Under the pieces are notes generated by a model. It did no database searches, was not told the origin of the DNA, and saw only the letters and a program-made list of their open reading frames with translations. Both the position numbers and the translations under genes were made by a program. Of a DNA stretch of 64,000 nucleotides, positions 11,348 through 24,419 are shown in pieces (within the stretch, counting starts at the first letter, position 1; the number at the start of each line of letters is the position of its first letter). The DNA comes from Epiperipatus broadwayi (Eukaryota; Onychophora; Udeonychophora; Euonychophora; Peripatidae): positions 5,856,855 through 5,920,854 of the forward strand of contig JAQFVV010000049.1 in NCBI GenBank assembly GCA_028023455.1, in the 5' to 3' direction.

Positions 11348-14043
11348 GTGAGTGAATTTAAAATCCTTAAAATGATTTTTAAAATTATAACTTAATAACT
11401 TAATGTAAAACAAATGAATAATTTGATTGAATCACACATCTAAAATAAGGGACATAGACAATTATATATATATTGTAAAGAAGTTATTTTAAGATTCCTT
11501 AAAAGACATTTTTAATCCTATATTTTTAAATTTTAAAAATCCTTATAATTAAAAGTCAACCTGTGATTGTGCAACATATATAGAACAATATTATTTTAGA
11601 ATTACCATATTTTAAAAGAAAAAACAGATTTCAAAAATATTTTAGACTAAAGGAAAAAGGACATTTTAAATTTAAAATCCTGTCAATAATTAATTAATCA
11701 AAACAATTATCTGAAAAAGAAAAACATTGAATTTACTTTTTATGAATAAGAAAACTTTTTATGAAAGTGTTTATAAAATTTTATTTATACACATTATATG
11801 CGTGCATTTATATGAAGAATATATATTTTAATCATATTACTATTATATAAAATTAAAATAAGTAAACCTAGCGTAAAGTATTTGTATTATTAAAAATGTA
11901 AGTTAAAAAGTTTAATCATGTAATATTGTAGGGCAATTGAAATATGTTCAGAAATTATATGCATGCACATGTATGTGTGCATATATATATATGTCAATTG
12001 TATTGCAAATACCAATGTGTTTCAGATAAACACTTATATGTAAAATTTTAATCATTTTTTTATTAAATGTCAATCCAAACCTGTTCATTTTATATCAACC
12101 CACATGCCTGTGTGCTGAATAGGTTTTAAGTAAACCAAATGGAACATTAATGTAAACCATAATAGTAACTTGAATTTAATATAGTAATTTTGAAAATCAC
12201 AAATGTGATATTTTTTTTATTATATGTTAATGAAAATCAGTAGGTTTTAATATGTATAGCCATATTCTTAAAATTTTTAAAATTGTTAAAATTGTATTAA
12301 ATCATCAATTCTTGGTCACAGAACAGTAATGAGCTTGTGTTCTGAGCTAGATTCACTTATAATGGCTGATATATAAATGGGGGTGTATTTAGTGCTTAAG
12401 GGCCATCCAGTAATGATCAATCATCATCATCCTGGTTGGTGCATAAGATTATATTCTTTAAAGCCCCTGCACTACATTTATTTTAGTTTAGTCTTAGAAA
12501 TGTTTATAATTGGCCAGTACATTAATGGTACTAAGTGAATAGAGCATTGATGATGATCAGCATGTTTTAATACCCCAGTATTATTTTTTGGTTGTATTCT
12601 TATGGATTAACACTTAAGTTTGTGCATCCAAATTATGGTTTTAATAATTGACCAAGCTAGCAAAAGCTCAGTAGTTAGCCTAGTCTACAGGAGACCCATT
12701 TACAATCCAGTCAACAGATTGACTATTGATTTATATTTTTTATCCAGACACAAGATGGACTGTTGATTTATTTATTTATTATTGATCATTCATGATGATG
12801 GATTGATTATTTTTGATTCCTTATACTTTTGGGCAGTGCTGGTGAACTTATCATTAGCTGTGCTGATGCCTCAAAAAAATCTATTATGCTCATCCTTTTG
12901 AGATTTTTTTTTTTTAACTTGAGGATAAAATTAAAATTCCTCAGATCCTTCATGGTTTAAACCCCAATCTTCTGTAAAGTTACAATATATATATATATGA
13001 TTCATGCTTATGTATATTCACTTTAACTTTAAACAAACATTTTTTTAAAAAAATATTTCCAGAACACTTTCAAATAATAAATCTCACGTTAACTTTTATT
13101 TTAAACCTCTCAAAAATCTACATTTTTTCTGCAAATAAATGTCAGACTTTTCTGTCTAGTTATTCAGAATGTTATCCTTAATATATTTTTAAATATATAC
13201 CTATTACTTTTTTAAAAAAAATATTTAATGGTTAACACATATTAATTGAACTTGCAGATATACATGATATACAAAAAATAAGTAAGAGAAGAAATTCAAC
13301 ATGAAATCATAGGTTTATTTATACTCTTTGTTTGCTGATGTAGTTTTATAAAGTCATATTAAACACTGATACTACTGATATACTCAAGATCTACTCCTTT
13401 AGTTTTATAGAGTAATTATTGAGATCACTTGAACACAGGTTGGCATTTCTGCAATATGACTTCTTTAAATTTTAAGTTTTAAAACAAAAAGCATTTCAAA
13501 AATAATATAATAACAATAACTTTTAAACATATTTCTCAAAACAAAAATACTATGTGTTTATTTTTTTAAATACTATTATAAACATTATACTTTTTGAATA
13601 GTACATATTATCTTTTAAATATTTGTGAATTTAAAATTAATATATGCCCATATATGAAGATACACATACATGTGAAGATATAATTTTTTATTCACCTATT
13701 TATAACCTATTAAACATATGTTTCACACTTATTATTAATCTATAATGAGATATTAGATTCAATATGGCAAATTTATTTATTTCCTCATTCCATCCAAGAA
13801 GAAACGTGATTGTAAATGATTTTTAAAATATTAAAGAAAAACAAATTCTGGATTTCTTCATATTAAAAATATTTACATAAGCTAAAATTAGACAAGATAT
13901 CACTTGACAATATTATCAGTCAACAATTTTCTAAAATAATTGATCTATACAGCTTAATTTTTTTATAAATGTATTCATGATATGACCAAGATGGTACTAT
14001 ATATATAAGTATAATAATGCTCAAGGATAAATGGGTGTAGGAG
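11348..14043. other. AT-rich gene-free sequence
   Basis: No coding region was recognised. It may be intronic if the flanking exon calls are right. A tRNA-like stretch at about 12,658-12,716 (box A-like GCTCAGTAGTTAGC, later CAATCCAGTC) may be an old SINE. TA and CATCAT short repeats occur near 11,460 and 12,420. Nothing else is supportable. Confidence 0.6.
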
Positions 14044-14481
14044 TAATCATTAAAACCAGTCAACCCTTAGACAATCCAAATGTCAATAATAATCAATAAT
14101 CTCAATCTGTTGTCAAGACAACCTTCTTTTAACAATAAAGGTGATTTTCATCTTTATATATGGTGCATTACATTTATATAGACATTAAACATTGTAACTT
14201 GAATAAAAACTGAAATTATTACACTTATTATTTAAATAATACATTGGATGTGATTTGAAAATTGTAATTGCAGTTTGAATGTTATAATTAACTATTTATT
14301 AGTCTGCATTCAGAACAGATTATATTTAGAAGTTTAAGGGGGTTTATTTATACTTCTTTATATTGATAATATTAGTCTCTGTGGTCAAGTTGCAATCTAT
14401 AGTGTCTATATAAATATATTGGGCCTGTTGATTGTTATTGATATTAAGATTGTCTAAATGCTGACTGGTTTTTAATGATTA
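14044..14481. mobile_element. MITE-like element with about 60-bp inverted ends (family 1)
   Basis: The left end (TAATCATTAAAACCAGTCAA, then CCTTAGACAATCC and ATCAATAATC) is the inverted counterpart of the right end (GATTGTTATTGATATTAAGA, then TTGTCTAAAT and CTGGTTTTTAATGATTA). The interior encodes nothing. A shorter relative with the same ends lies at 33,552-33,702, and part of the same end is seen at about 29,950-30,000. It is a non-autonomous terminal-inverted-repeat element of unknown superfamily. Confidence 0.65.
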
Positions 14482-14740
14482 TATATATATGCTGAAAACT
14501 AGCTTTAGGCATTATTTTACTTATTATTTCTAAATAATACATGAGCAATTTAATTGTATTGCAGTTTGTAATGTTATAATTGACTATTTATTAGTATGCA
14601 TTACAGTGACATGTTTATTTCACGTTTAAAGAGGTTTATTTAAACTTTATTGTATCAATATTTCATACTCTGTAGTCAAGTTGAAATCTTTAAGTGTCCA
14701 TATATATTCAATGGACCATTAGTAAGAATGGATTTCCATT
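14190..14740. repeat. Direct duplication with about 300-bp period
   Basis: The segment at about 14,190-14,425 reappears at about 14,490-14,735. Shared landmarks are the run TATTTAAATAATACAT or its variant, GCAGTTTGAATGTTATAATT versus GCAGTTTGTAATGTTATAATT, ACTATTTATTAGT, and GTCAAGTTGCAATC versus GTCAAGTTGAAATC. The second copy lies just outside the right inverted end of the MITE, so an interior part of this element has been duplicated or a second partial copy sits in tandem. Confidence 0.6.
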
Positions 14741-14750
14741 CTTGCTATTA

Positions 14751-17700
14751 AAAGGTGTGAAAGTTGCCTTGACAGTAGTGAGAGATATTGATTACTGCTT
14801 TTACTGTGAATGTTTAGGTGGTTACTGCTTGGTATCTAATTATGTATATGTAATGTTTATATAGTTATAATTTATAAGGATGTAAGAATACTTAATAAAT
14901 AAAATAATTTAAAAATTGCTAATCAATCTTTAGTACATGGATTCTTGACAGTGTTTTGGCTCAGTATTTAAGAAAGTTGATTCTGAAATGTATGTCTATT
15001 GTAGAGCAATTTATTGATATTTTCATGTCACGTGATTGCTAAAATAAAAAATGTATTATACATGATTTGAGCTAACATTTCTTCATATTTATTTATATAT
15101 ATTTCAAAGTGTTGTAATCAATATATTACGGATTTTGATGTTGGACTTCTTTAATTAAAATTTTAATAATATGAATCTTTCATTCAGCCTTGACTAGTAT
15201 GTAACCATATTGGAATAGGTTAATTTACAGTTGTTACCATAATATTAAATATTTGAACTTTGACAAGTCATTCAAAATTATATTATTAATTTAAGTCAGA
15301 CTGTTGATATATTTTTGTGGTTTGTTGATAGGGTTCTAAAATAGCTTGAAGTACTTATATACTATAGAATAATTCATCTATTTTTTGTGCAGAAGACAAC
15401 CATAGTATAAAATATATCATGCATTATGATAGTCATTGATATTTTATCAGATTAATTATGTCTAATTTAAGTTGTATAAAGCTATTTATTAGATATAAAT
15501 TATATCACATATTGCTCTGAAAATAAAATAAAAAGAATGTTAAAAATAATAAAGAAATAAAAATTGAATTTGGATTATAATCCAAAATTAATGCCAATTT
15601 ATTAGTCAATTTTGACTCTTGACATAAAATTATAATAAACTGTCAGTATCTGATTACTTTCAATTTTTATATACTAAATATTGATTTATTCAGTAAATAC
15701 GAGATAGTAGTGTGACAAATTCCCCAATAGTTATCTTTTAATTAATTATCCATTAGTTAGCAAAAATCTAATGAGCAGTTTATCAATCTACTAAAAAATT
15801 AATTTATGTTGTGCTGTCCAATGTAATGACTTTAATTTTCAATTCTTCCCTTAATCATGTGATTTTATGGAAGTAAACACATTTTTAGTACATTTACTTT
15901 AAGCCATAAAAATTAAGCACCATACAAACCAATTTCTTTTTCACTATTTCTAATATAATCTTTGTGATCTTTAATTTCCATAATGTATAACCTTCCAATA
16001 CTTCATTTTTATTAATATTTTTCTAAAATACTTTATTTAAATATTTCTTTATTGAATGTCTTTACTTTCCAAAACATTATATTTCAAGTTTATATATCTC
16101 AAATTTCCTACATTTTCACTTTTTCCATTATTCTAAATTTCTTACTTTTTTAATTTCTTGCAAACGTACGTAATCTGTAAATGCAAATTATTATCTCACC
16201 TACTGTTGTTATTAGTAGTATTTTATCTAAAAGTGGCAAACTTCATGAACTCACATTTTAACACCATCCACCTTCATTAATGATTATTATAATCACTTAT
16301 TATGTTAAAGATTGTCACTCCCAACCTACATATAAACTTTATACTCAGTTAATAATTACATGTCTATTTATTATATTGAGCATAACTACATAGATTCATT
16401 AATCTAAACTCATTTATTTTTCCAAGTGCCTTATCTTTTTTTAGATATATTATATGTAAAATATCCATTCTACCACACATTTTTAAAATATATATATATT
16501 CATATATCTTCAAACTTAATACTTTTTTCTATAACCACAATATTTTATATATCACAACTGATTAGAACTTATATTTCTGGATATGGACTCTATTACCACC
16601 ATCATTCAATATTTTTACAGATTTATATCCTTTAATTCTCATCTTCTATATCTTTTTCATACTATTTATCATTTATTTAATCTCATAGCATCACTTGCTA
16701 GTCCATTGATATTATTTCACATGTAACATGAAGTTCCCTTTTTTGAACATGATGATTTATTGCAAGAAAAATAGTCCAAATAATTAGAATCACAAAGGAT
16801 TGAGTGGTTTATCAGAAGGTTGGCACATCTTATCCTTAACACACTTTTTATCAATGTTAACACACTTTTCTACAGTTCCATACAGATTCACTTGCTGAAT
16901 ATTTAGATATTAGTAAGAAGCAAATGCTTATAATTAAAACTTTTGATGATTTAATATCACAATCTTCACTTTTTATTGGATAAAAATACTAATATGATTA
17001 TATCATAACTGATGTCAAATATAATGGCCTTATTATTATGCAAATTTAGTTTCCATTCATGCAGAATTGTAAAACGTAATGCTGAAAAATTAAAAACAGG
17101 AATGATTAATATTTTACTAAGTAACAAAAGATCAATCTTTAAAATCTGACACTAACTTAGATGATTATCTGAAGCTTTCTAAATAATATAATGATAAATA
17201 TAATTATATATGACTGCAATTTTATTTTAAAAATTTAAATAAATTATGATAAGAAGGGTTATAAAAATATTTTTTAAGATCTCTTTATAAACAACTTTTC
17301 TCTGACAATATTAATATGAAGTTAAATTATCTGGTGCTTCAGGTTTAAGAAAGTATATTACATCACTCTACACTATGCAGCAAAAACATTGAATATAAGA
17401 CCTACACAAATCAATGAGTATTTGTTAAATTTATTGCTTGAAATCAATTAAGACAAATTAAGCAATAAGATTCATCATCCAACAAATAATAATAGATCAT
17501 ATTTAGTAAGAATTTACCACTAATAATTATTTCTATGAAGACAAAAATTTATTTATTTATGTGTTCTATTTGCAAGATATCATGTTAATGAATCTATTAA
17601 TGGAAAAGACTCATTGAGTGGGCAAGAGAAATAAATTCTCAAAAATGTTTTTATAATAAATTTGAGCAATGTTTTTTGTTATAAAATTGTCTATTACTTT

Positions 17701-18204
17701 GGAATTTAAACAATCCATCTGATGTTTAAGTATAACACGAACATTTATGCAACCAGCTATTTGATTATATTTTGCTCTAATAAAGTGGACACAAAAGATA
17801 GAAATTATAAAATATTGGAAATAAAATGAGGTCTAAAACAAGAATTATAAATAGATGTAATAGAAGAATAAGAGATTTAATAGTATTAAAATTTAATTAA
17901 GAATTTAAAAATGACTAGGCATGTGTTTAATAAAATTACAATATTATTTTGTGGCTTATAAAATATTCTTCTTTGGAATATACTCTAACTTAGATGCAAT
18001 AATAGATTATGAAAGAAAAAATTCAATTACAGATTAGACTAAAAAAATGCATTGTGAACAATAACATAGTAAATGTTGAAAAGTGTAAATAAAAGTATTT
18101 ATTAAAAAAATAAATAAATGAGAAGTGGTTTGAGATTGATAGATAAATTATAAAGGATCAGGTTCCATGATATGCAGTCTATAGAAATTTCAGAAGCACA
18201 TACA
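14751..18204. other. AT-rich gene-free sequence
   Basis: No supportable gene. The plus-strand frame at 16,426-16,635 is a T-rich Tyr/Ile/Leu run with no domain. There is no notable repeat beyond short A/T runs. Confidence 0.6.
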
Positions 18205-19130
18205 TATATAAAAATTCCAAACAAAGTTTAAATATATTAAATAAACTTCATTAAACCAATAATACTTTCAATGTGAGTGCATAATATTCGTGGTTATTCT
18301 GTTCAGAATCTAAGAGATCCACATTTTTGCTAATTTGAATTCTGTTAGATCTTTGGTTTATTACATATTTATTTTGTGCATTGAACTATGCCTCTTTAAT
18401 TCTGTTTTCTATTATTTCTTTTCTTGCACATTATTTTAGAAGTTAGTTGTGGAAATATGATTGAGAAAATGTGTAAATCATGTGCACTGCAAGCACTCAT
18501 GACGGAACTTTAAAGAGTTTGTTTGTATGCGGAACTAGTTATTTTCTGAAAGACATTTAAATTGCTAGAAGGTAGTTGCTTCTAAAAGGACTATATGGAT
18601 GAGTGATAAAGATACACATGTCCTGTGTTAAAGAGACTTAAACTAGAGACATAAATATATAAATTGTTTTATTTCTTCTGTGTAAAATGTCTATTTCCAC
18701 TTGAAGTAAATTATAGAAAATATTTGAAGGTCTCTCTTGTCAAAATTAAGCACTCAAGGTGCATGTACTAAGGTTTTAGCCTTATATAAGTAATATTGGG
18801 ATTAAAAATGTGTCTCATATGTAGTCATATAATACTGATGTATTAGTTGATTCAATTTTTACTTTTTTATACTTCAGGGTGAGTTGTGTTAATCTTGTTT
18901 TCATAATATACAAAAGAAGAAACAATAGAAAATGCAAAATTAAAGAGGTGTAGTCTATCATGCAAAATGAATATGTAATGAACCAAAGATCTAACAGTAT
19001 TCAAATTAGCAAAAAGTGGATCTCTTAGATTCTCAACAGAATATCCATGATTATGGCACTCACATTGAGAGTATATTTGGTTTAATCAATGTCATTTAAT
19101 ATATTAAAACTCTGTTTGGAATTTTATATT
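18205..19130. mobile_element. Foldback element with long (about 230-bp) inverted arms
   Basis: The left arm (about 18,205-18,440) and right arm (about 18,895-19,130) are inverted copies of each other. The outer ends read AAAATTCCAAACA and TGTTTGGAATTTT. Inside, TCAATGTGAGTGC pairs with GCACTCACATTGA, and TCTAAGAGATCCAC pairs with GTGGATCTCTTAGA. The 450-base centre is unrelated and encodes nothing recognisable. Arms this long suggest a foldback-type DNA element or two MITEs inserted head-to-head. Divergence between the arms indicates age. Confidence 0.75.
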
Positions 19131-21298
19131 ATTATTTATAATGACAAAATATCAAGATATATATATAATACTTTTATATTTATATTTATAAGCTTTGTTA
19201 AATGTTTGTCAAAAAAAGAGACAAAATCAAGTATTTAAATATAAACTTTTTTTTATAAAAAAAAAACAAAATTAAGTACTTATTTGTTTTATCTGGGCAT
19301 TTTCAGAATGTTCTTCTATGATAATGACTTATCATGTCATTGTCCTGTTTAAGCATGAGTTCTGAATCTATTTTTAATTCAAATCATGCAGCATTAAATA
19401 TTTATTCAATGTTTTACTACAGTGGTATGACTGTAGTCAGACTATTGTTTTAAGATTATTTGGTACATTTGTTTCATGAAAACATTATTTAAATTAAATC
19501 CACTAAATAAGGCAGTGCAACAATAGTTCAAAGGTATTTATAATAGCTTATAAAGTATTTTGTCCAATATTTTGAATAAATTAGACAATACAGCATAACT
19601 AAACATATTTTTATTAAAATTATTATATATTGATAATATAAGATATTTTGATCTGCTCTTTATATCATTAAATGAGAAAATCCATTATTTAATATTGCAT
19701 GATTGATTATTTATTGATATGAACATTTGAAAATATAAGTTTTATTGATAAAAAGTCAATAATAAAAATAGGAAATCTAATCCCAAAATGATGAAACAGT
19801 TGTATTTAGTATTTCAATACCAGCTATTTCATCACAATATCTTGGTTAACAAGCCATAAATAAATTTTAAAATGTTGGCAATGCATTTTTTAATAAACAG
19901 GATATTCATAATTTAACTATTTTAATGATTTATAAAAATCTTTTATAATCTCAAAAGAGGCATGACATATCTTTAAATCAAATCATCTAAAAGTGCAATG
20001 ACATCTAAAGAATTTGGTTCAGTTTATATTCTTATTCACAATGAAAAACTGAATTGCTTTCCATTTCTCAAATCTCATCATATGGCTATGGATCTGTTGA
20101 AAGGTTAATAAAGAATAAGTTGTAATGAGTTAAAATTAGAAAGGGTTGTATTCAAAATTAAATACTTGAAGTAAATGTAAATGTCTACAGTATAAAAAAT
20201 ATATATTGCAATAGTAGAGAAGATTATCAGATAGTTATGTAGGGCAGGCTTTTTTGGAAAATTAGTAAAGCAGCAGTTCATATAAATTGTATTATTTATT
20301 ACTCAAAAGGTTATATGTTATTTGAGAACAAAGTTATGGATTAATTATACAATAGATCTACTCATTTGATTATCTCTAGATATTTTATTTTCTCCATCTG
20401 GAGATTGATTTGAAATATTAGCTCTTTAGGTGAACATCTTTACCTCTGTGCTAGCTCATATGGGCCTGGCATTAAAATAGTATATTAGCATATAAAATTA
20501 TCTGTGTAGGAAGTAAAACTGTGTATGTTATATTGCACAATATATGAATTTTTTAAAAACGATAGGAATGTGATACTTGACTAATTAAAATGTCAGTTCT
20601 TTCTACAAAGATAAGAACGTATTTATTAATATGTTACATAAAAAACAATATATAACTTTTTATTTTATTTTTTAAAATATTATAATAAATAGCATATTAT
20701 TTACCAAAATGAATCTTATAAAATAAAATCCAGAAAGAAAATAAAAATTATAATAAATATAAAAATTATTATATATAATAAAATAAAAATGCTTTATTAG
20801 ATGATATGAAGAAAAATTTAATGTTTGCTAAATTATTAGCAATTTTTAATTTACATTTGAAAGAACTAAAAAGGTCTGATTCCTATTTATTATATTTATT
20901 ACATTGCCCTTACTAATAATCATACTTATTAGAAATTACAAATATTGCCAATTCATATGAGATTTACAGTGAGATTATAATTATCTCTGCTTTGAATAGT
21001 ATATGTTATATGACCACTGCAGGCATGATATAAAATTGAGTTTATATGATAATATATTCATGTACTAGAAAATATATAACATGAATCTATTTAAATATAA
21101 TGTTTTTGATGTTATTCTGAAATGGAAAAAAGTGCTTATACATTTATCATATCTAATGAGGGTAAAAACAGTTTACATTAGAAATCTAACAATGATTACA
21201 AAATTTAAATTTGCATTATAAAATGTTGAAAATACTCTTCTCATTAATTATAATTACTCTTTATGTATATATTCTAATATTCTCTCAGATAAATGATA
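19131..21298. other. AT-rich gene-free sequence
   Basis: No coding region, RNA gene or clear repeat can be supported in either orientation. Confidence 0.6.
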
Positions 21299-21692
21299 AA
21301 TTTATAGTATTATTTTTGAAAGCTTCCATGTTTCAGTGCAATAACAAGTACTTTCTCCAGAGCTTCTTCTTTCTAAAATCATAAGAATGTGTGTAGTGAG
21401 ATTTAAAATTGTTATTTTTTTTGTTTTTGTTATTTTCTCCTTATTTTCAAATTTTATTGGTTGGAAAATGCCATTGGAGGATAAAATATTTTTTAAAACT
21501 TCTCAACCAATAAAATTTGAGAATGAGGAGACATAACAAAAGAAAAAATAATTTTAAATCTCACCACACACAATCTTGTGATTTGAGAAGGAAGAAGCTC
21601 TGAGGAAAGTACTTGTTGGTGTACTGAAATGTCAGCTGTTTAACTATTATATTTTTATTATATGGAAGCTCCGAGAAATAATACTATAAATT
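21299..21692. mobile_element. Palindromic MITE (about 390 bp)
   Basis: The two halves are inverted copies centred near 21,490. TTTATAGTATTATTTTTGAA at the left is matched by ATAATACTATAAA at the right end. AGTACTTTCTCCAGAGC pairs with GCTCTGAGGAAAGTACT, and TTCTCAACCAATAAAATTTG pairs with AAATTTTATTGGTTGGAAAA. The right arm holds an extra insertion of about 30 bases (TTTAACTATTATATTTTTAT). No coding capacity. Superfamily unknown. Confidence 0.75.
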
Positions 21693-22386
21693 CATATTAG
21701 CTATGTTATTCCAGCCACACTTCCCCTTTAAATAAAGAATGCTCAAATTATAGCACTCAATTGAAAAGGAAATCTCTTGAATATTGAGTGCAATAATATA
21801 ATATATAATAAAATTTAAGTTAATTTAAATAATAAGTGTGAAACTAAAAAAGCAAAGATTTTACATTTTTAATATTAAATATAATTAGTAAACTATCCTT
21901 TAGACATTTGTACTTTCACCCTATAAATGTAAACTTCAATGCTTTGTTTTCTATATTAGATCTAGAATACCATTCAAAACAGGATCCACCTTTTAAATTC
22001 AATTGGCCTGACAGTTTTTATTTTAACTCTTGGCCTTGGGGAGTTAGTTTTTATTAGCTACTATTCCAGGTTAAGTGTTTTATTAATTAACTTAATTATA
22101 AATAGGTAATCTAAATATTTTCATTTAACTGCTTCCGCTCAATAAGCGGGTGACCCACTCGTCTTATTTGATTGATCAAAATGTTTTCTTTTTTTTTAAT
22201 GATGTAAAAACTGTAAGCATAACATCAACAGAAATATAGGCATTTTTATACATCTTTTACATGGCTTTCTAATGCTGTCTTTAAAAAAAAAATCTGATGA
22301 AAATTGGATTTTTTGTTAATTTTTTTCGTAACTGGCACATTTAAGTTTGTTTTTTTTTTTTTATCAATTTTGTAATTTTCATGAAG
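21693..22386. other. AT-rich gene-free sequence
   Basis: No gene or repeat recognised. It ends in a T-rich tract (22,350-22,362) that would serve as the pyrimidine tract of the candidate exon starting at 22,387. Confidence 0.55.
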
Positions 22387-22503
22387 CGATAAAGACAGAA
22401 AACTTTTATGTCCTAAAAATATGCTTTTATCAAATTAAAAATACACTGATTCACAAACAAGGTCTTCCATGGAGTCTAAACATAATCACAGAATTTTGGG
22501 CTT
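22387..22503 (+). CDS. Candidate internal exon of an unrecognised gene
   Basis: A frame open across this segment encodes about 38 residues, including the stretch HKQGLPWSLNIITEFWA, which reads like ordinary protein more than a low-complexity run. It is bounded by a T12-containing acceptor region ending AAG at 22,386 and a strong donor, GTAAGT, at 22,504. Entry and exit are both phase 1, matching the candidate exons at 11,293 and 23,251. I do not recognise the protein. The acceptor is weak because the AG lies some way from the pyrimidine tract. Confidence 0.35.
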
Positions 22504-23250
22504 GTAAGTATACAATTTTAATTTTTTACTTTTTTTAATAATATTTTAATTTTTTTTTTTAATTATTTGAAAAAATGATTGAATTTTTATTAATTTGCAT
22601 TTATAGTGTGTGTGTCTATATAAATTCTATATTTAATTATGCTCATATGAATTTATATGTACAGTAATTTTGTGTGTTCTAATATATAATCCACTTATTT
22701 TATAAAAATAAACTTATTTTATAAAAATAATGATTCTCAAAAGGTTTAATAATTTATTATTTATTATTATGTTTATATGGTGTGCTTGTGTTTACTCTTG
22801 CATGCTGTATAACAAATAATGATTTACAAAACTTATAATCAAATGTACAGAAAGATTGCATATGCAAGCAAAAAATCAAATTCTGATTCTTGCCCATGCC
22901 TTGATACTCATCTATGGAGTCACTAGTTTTACCATATTTTTCATCACATTATTTTCAAGTCTATAGCTAACAAATGGACTATATGCAAATAAATTATATC
23001 TATGTGATACAATAAATATAACAAGATAGCATCACTGGTGTGCATAAAGAATATAAACATCACTGATGTACACACACAAAAAAATATAAAATGAAGAGAC
23101 AAAACTCATTTTATCAGTAATACAGACAGTAGCCTAGAATTGCTAGTTTTAAATAGACAAGAAATCAATTGCTATGATGACAAATGCATATCTATCTTCT
23201 GGAAATGATTTGTTTTGTAACTTTTATTAGGATGAATCTTTTTCTTATAG
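22504..23250 (+). other. Probable intron between candidate exons
   Basis: Starts with GTAAGT and ends with TTTTTCTTATAG, good donor and acceptor sequences. It is AT-rich with no coding signal. It contains a short near-perfect duplication around 22,690-22,730 (ATAAACTTATTTTATAAAAA appears, with a partial repeat). Confidence 0.4.
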
Positions 23251-23348
23251 ATGCCTTCGAGTTTTTGGTAACTTTTGAGATACCAGATAAAAATGAAGAA
23301 TTCTTATGCAAATACTTTTGGAGATTCTGAAGCTATGGATTATCTCAG
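23251..23348 (+). CDS. Candidate exon with strong splice sites and an in-frame TGA
   Basis: The best-bounded internal exon in the window, with acceptor TTTTTCTTATAG and donor CAG|GTAAGA. In the frame fixed by the candidate upstream exon (entry phase 1), it encodes AFEFLVTFEIPDKNEEFLCK, then YFWRF, then TGA, and would end SYGLSQ in phase 0. Alternatively, an ATG at 23,293 in good context (AAAATGA) opens a different frame, MKNSYANTFGDSEAMDYL, that also runs to the donor. That would make this the first coding exon, with upstream exons as UTR. The two readings cannot be separated from sequence alone. A pseudogene is a third possibility. Confidence 0.4.
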
Positions 23349-24419
23349 GTAAGACATATTATATATGGTCTCAAAGATAATTTTGTGAGAAATACAAAGA
23401 AATTATCACTAAAGATGTAATTTAAACTTAGTTAATGATGAATTAGAAATTATGAACAAACAATAAAGTAATAATTATTGAAATTTCTTTTTTTCCTTAT
23501 TTTTTAAATAGTTACCACTATTTGTCTTAGACTTATTGTTTTCCTTAGTTTTTCTAGTTTCTATTAATGTAATTTTTTTTTCTCTAACATTAAAACTGAA
23601 GTTACTGTGAAAATTGTGTTTCGGGTCAGTTTTTAAAAAATTCAATAGGGTGCCTGAAATCTGAAATGCTGAAAGGAGCTTATTAAAAGTCTGTGTTCAA
23701 TTCTATAATTACAACATATACATATATATAATGAGCATATATTGTAGATAATATGCAATAAGGTAATAAAATAATATTACCATGAATGCCGATATCCAAG
23801 CTAATTTTATTTCAGTCATGCTTTGATTCAGATACTCTTTATTAAAAGCCTGGCTTAGATATTAATAAAATAAAATAAATAATTTTATATCCAACTTATC
23901 AAAACTTATCACCAAAATATTATTTCATTTATAATTATATATATACATGAATGTGTGTCTATGCAAATATTGAAAATATAATAGAAATTTTTCCAAGTAT
24001 TAAATTAGATAATACTTTCAAGTATGATGGAATTGGGCATCCACCAATTAAAACAGTTAAAACAAGTTCAACAACATAATCTAGTAATTAGCCATATTAT
24101 TTGCATATTTTATATTAAATGAGAAAATAAACCAACAGACTGCTTTTATTTAACACTTGAGTGGCTCTATAAGTAGTAAATCAGAATATATACTTTACTA
24201 TGTATGGGAATATGAAGTATAATAGCTTCTCTGAATCCTGACTAGCATATCTTGCAAATACTATTTGTTATTTAAAAGATGATTTAGCTTGGATTATTTG
24301 TTTTAACTGATAGTTACCTAGTTACATAATTGAAAAAGGTTTTATCTAGTTTAGTATGCCAAAAAATATCCAATCTGTTTTCAGTGATTATATTTTAAAT
24401 CAATAAAAAAATTAATATA
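23349..24419. other. AT-rich gene-free sequence
   Basis: Nothing recognised beyond short TA microsatellites near 23,720 and 23,937. Confidence 0.6.
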
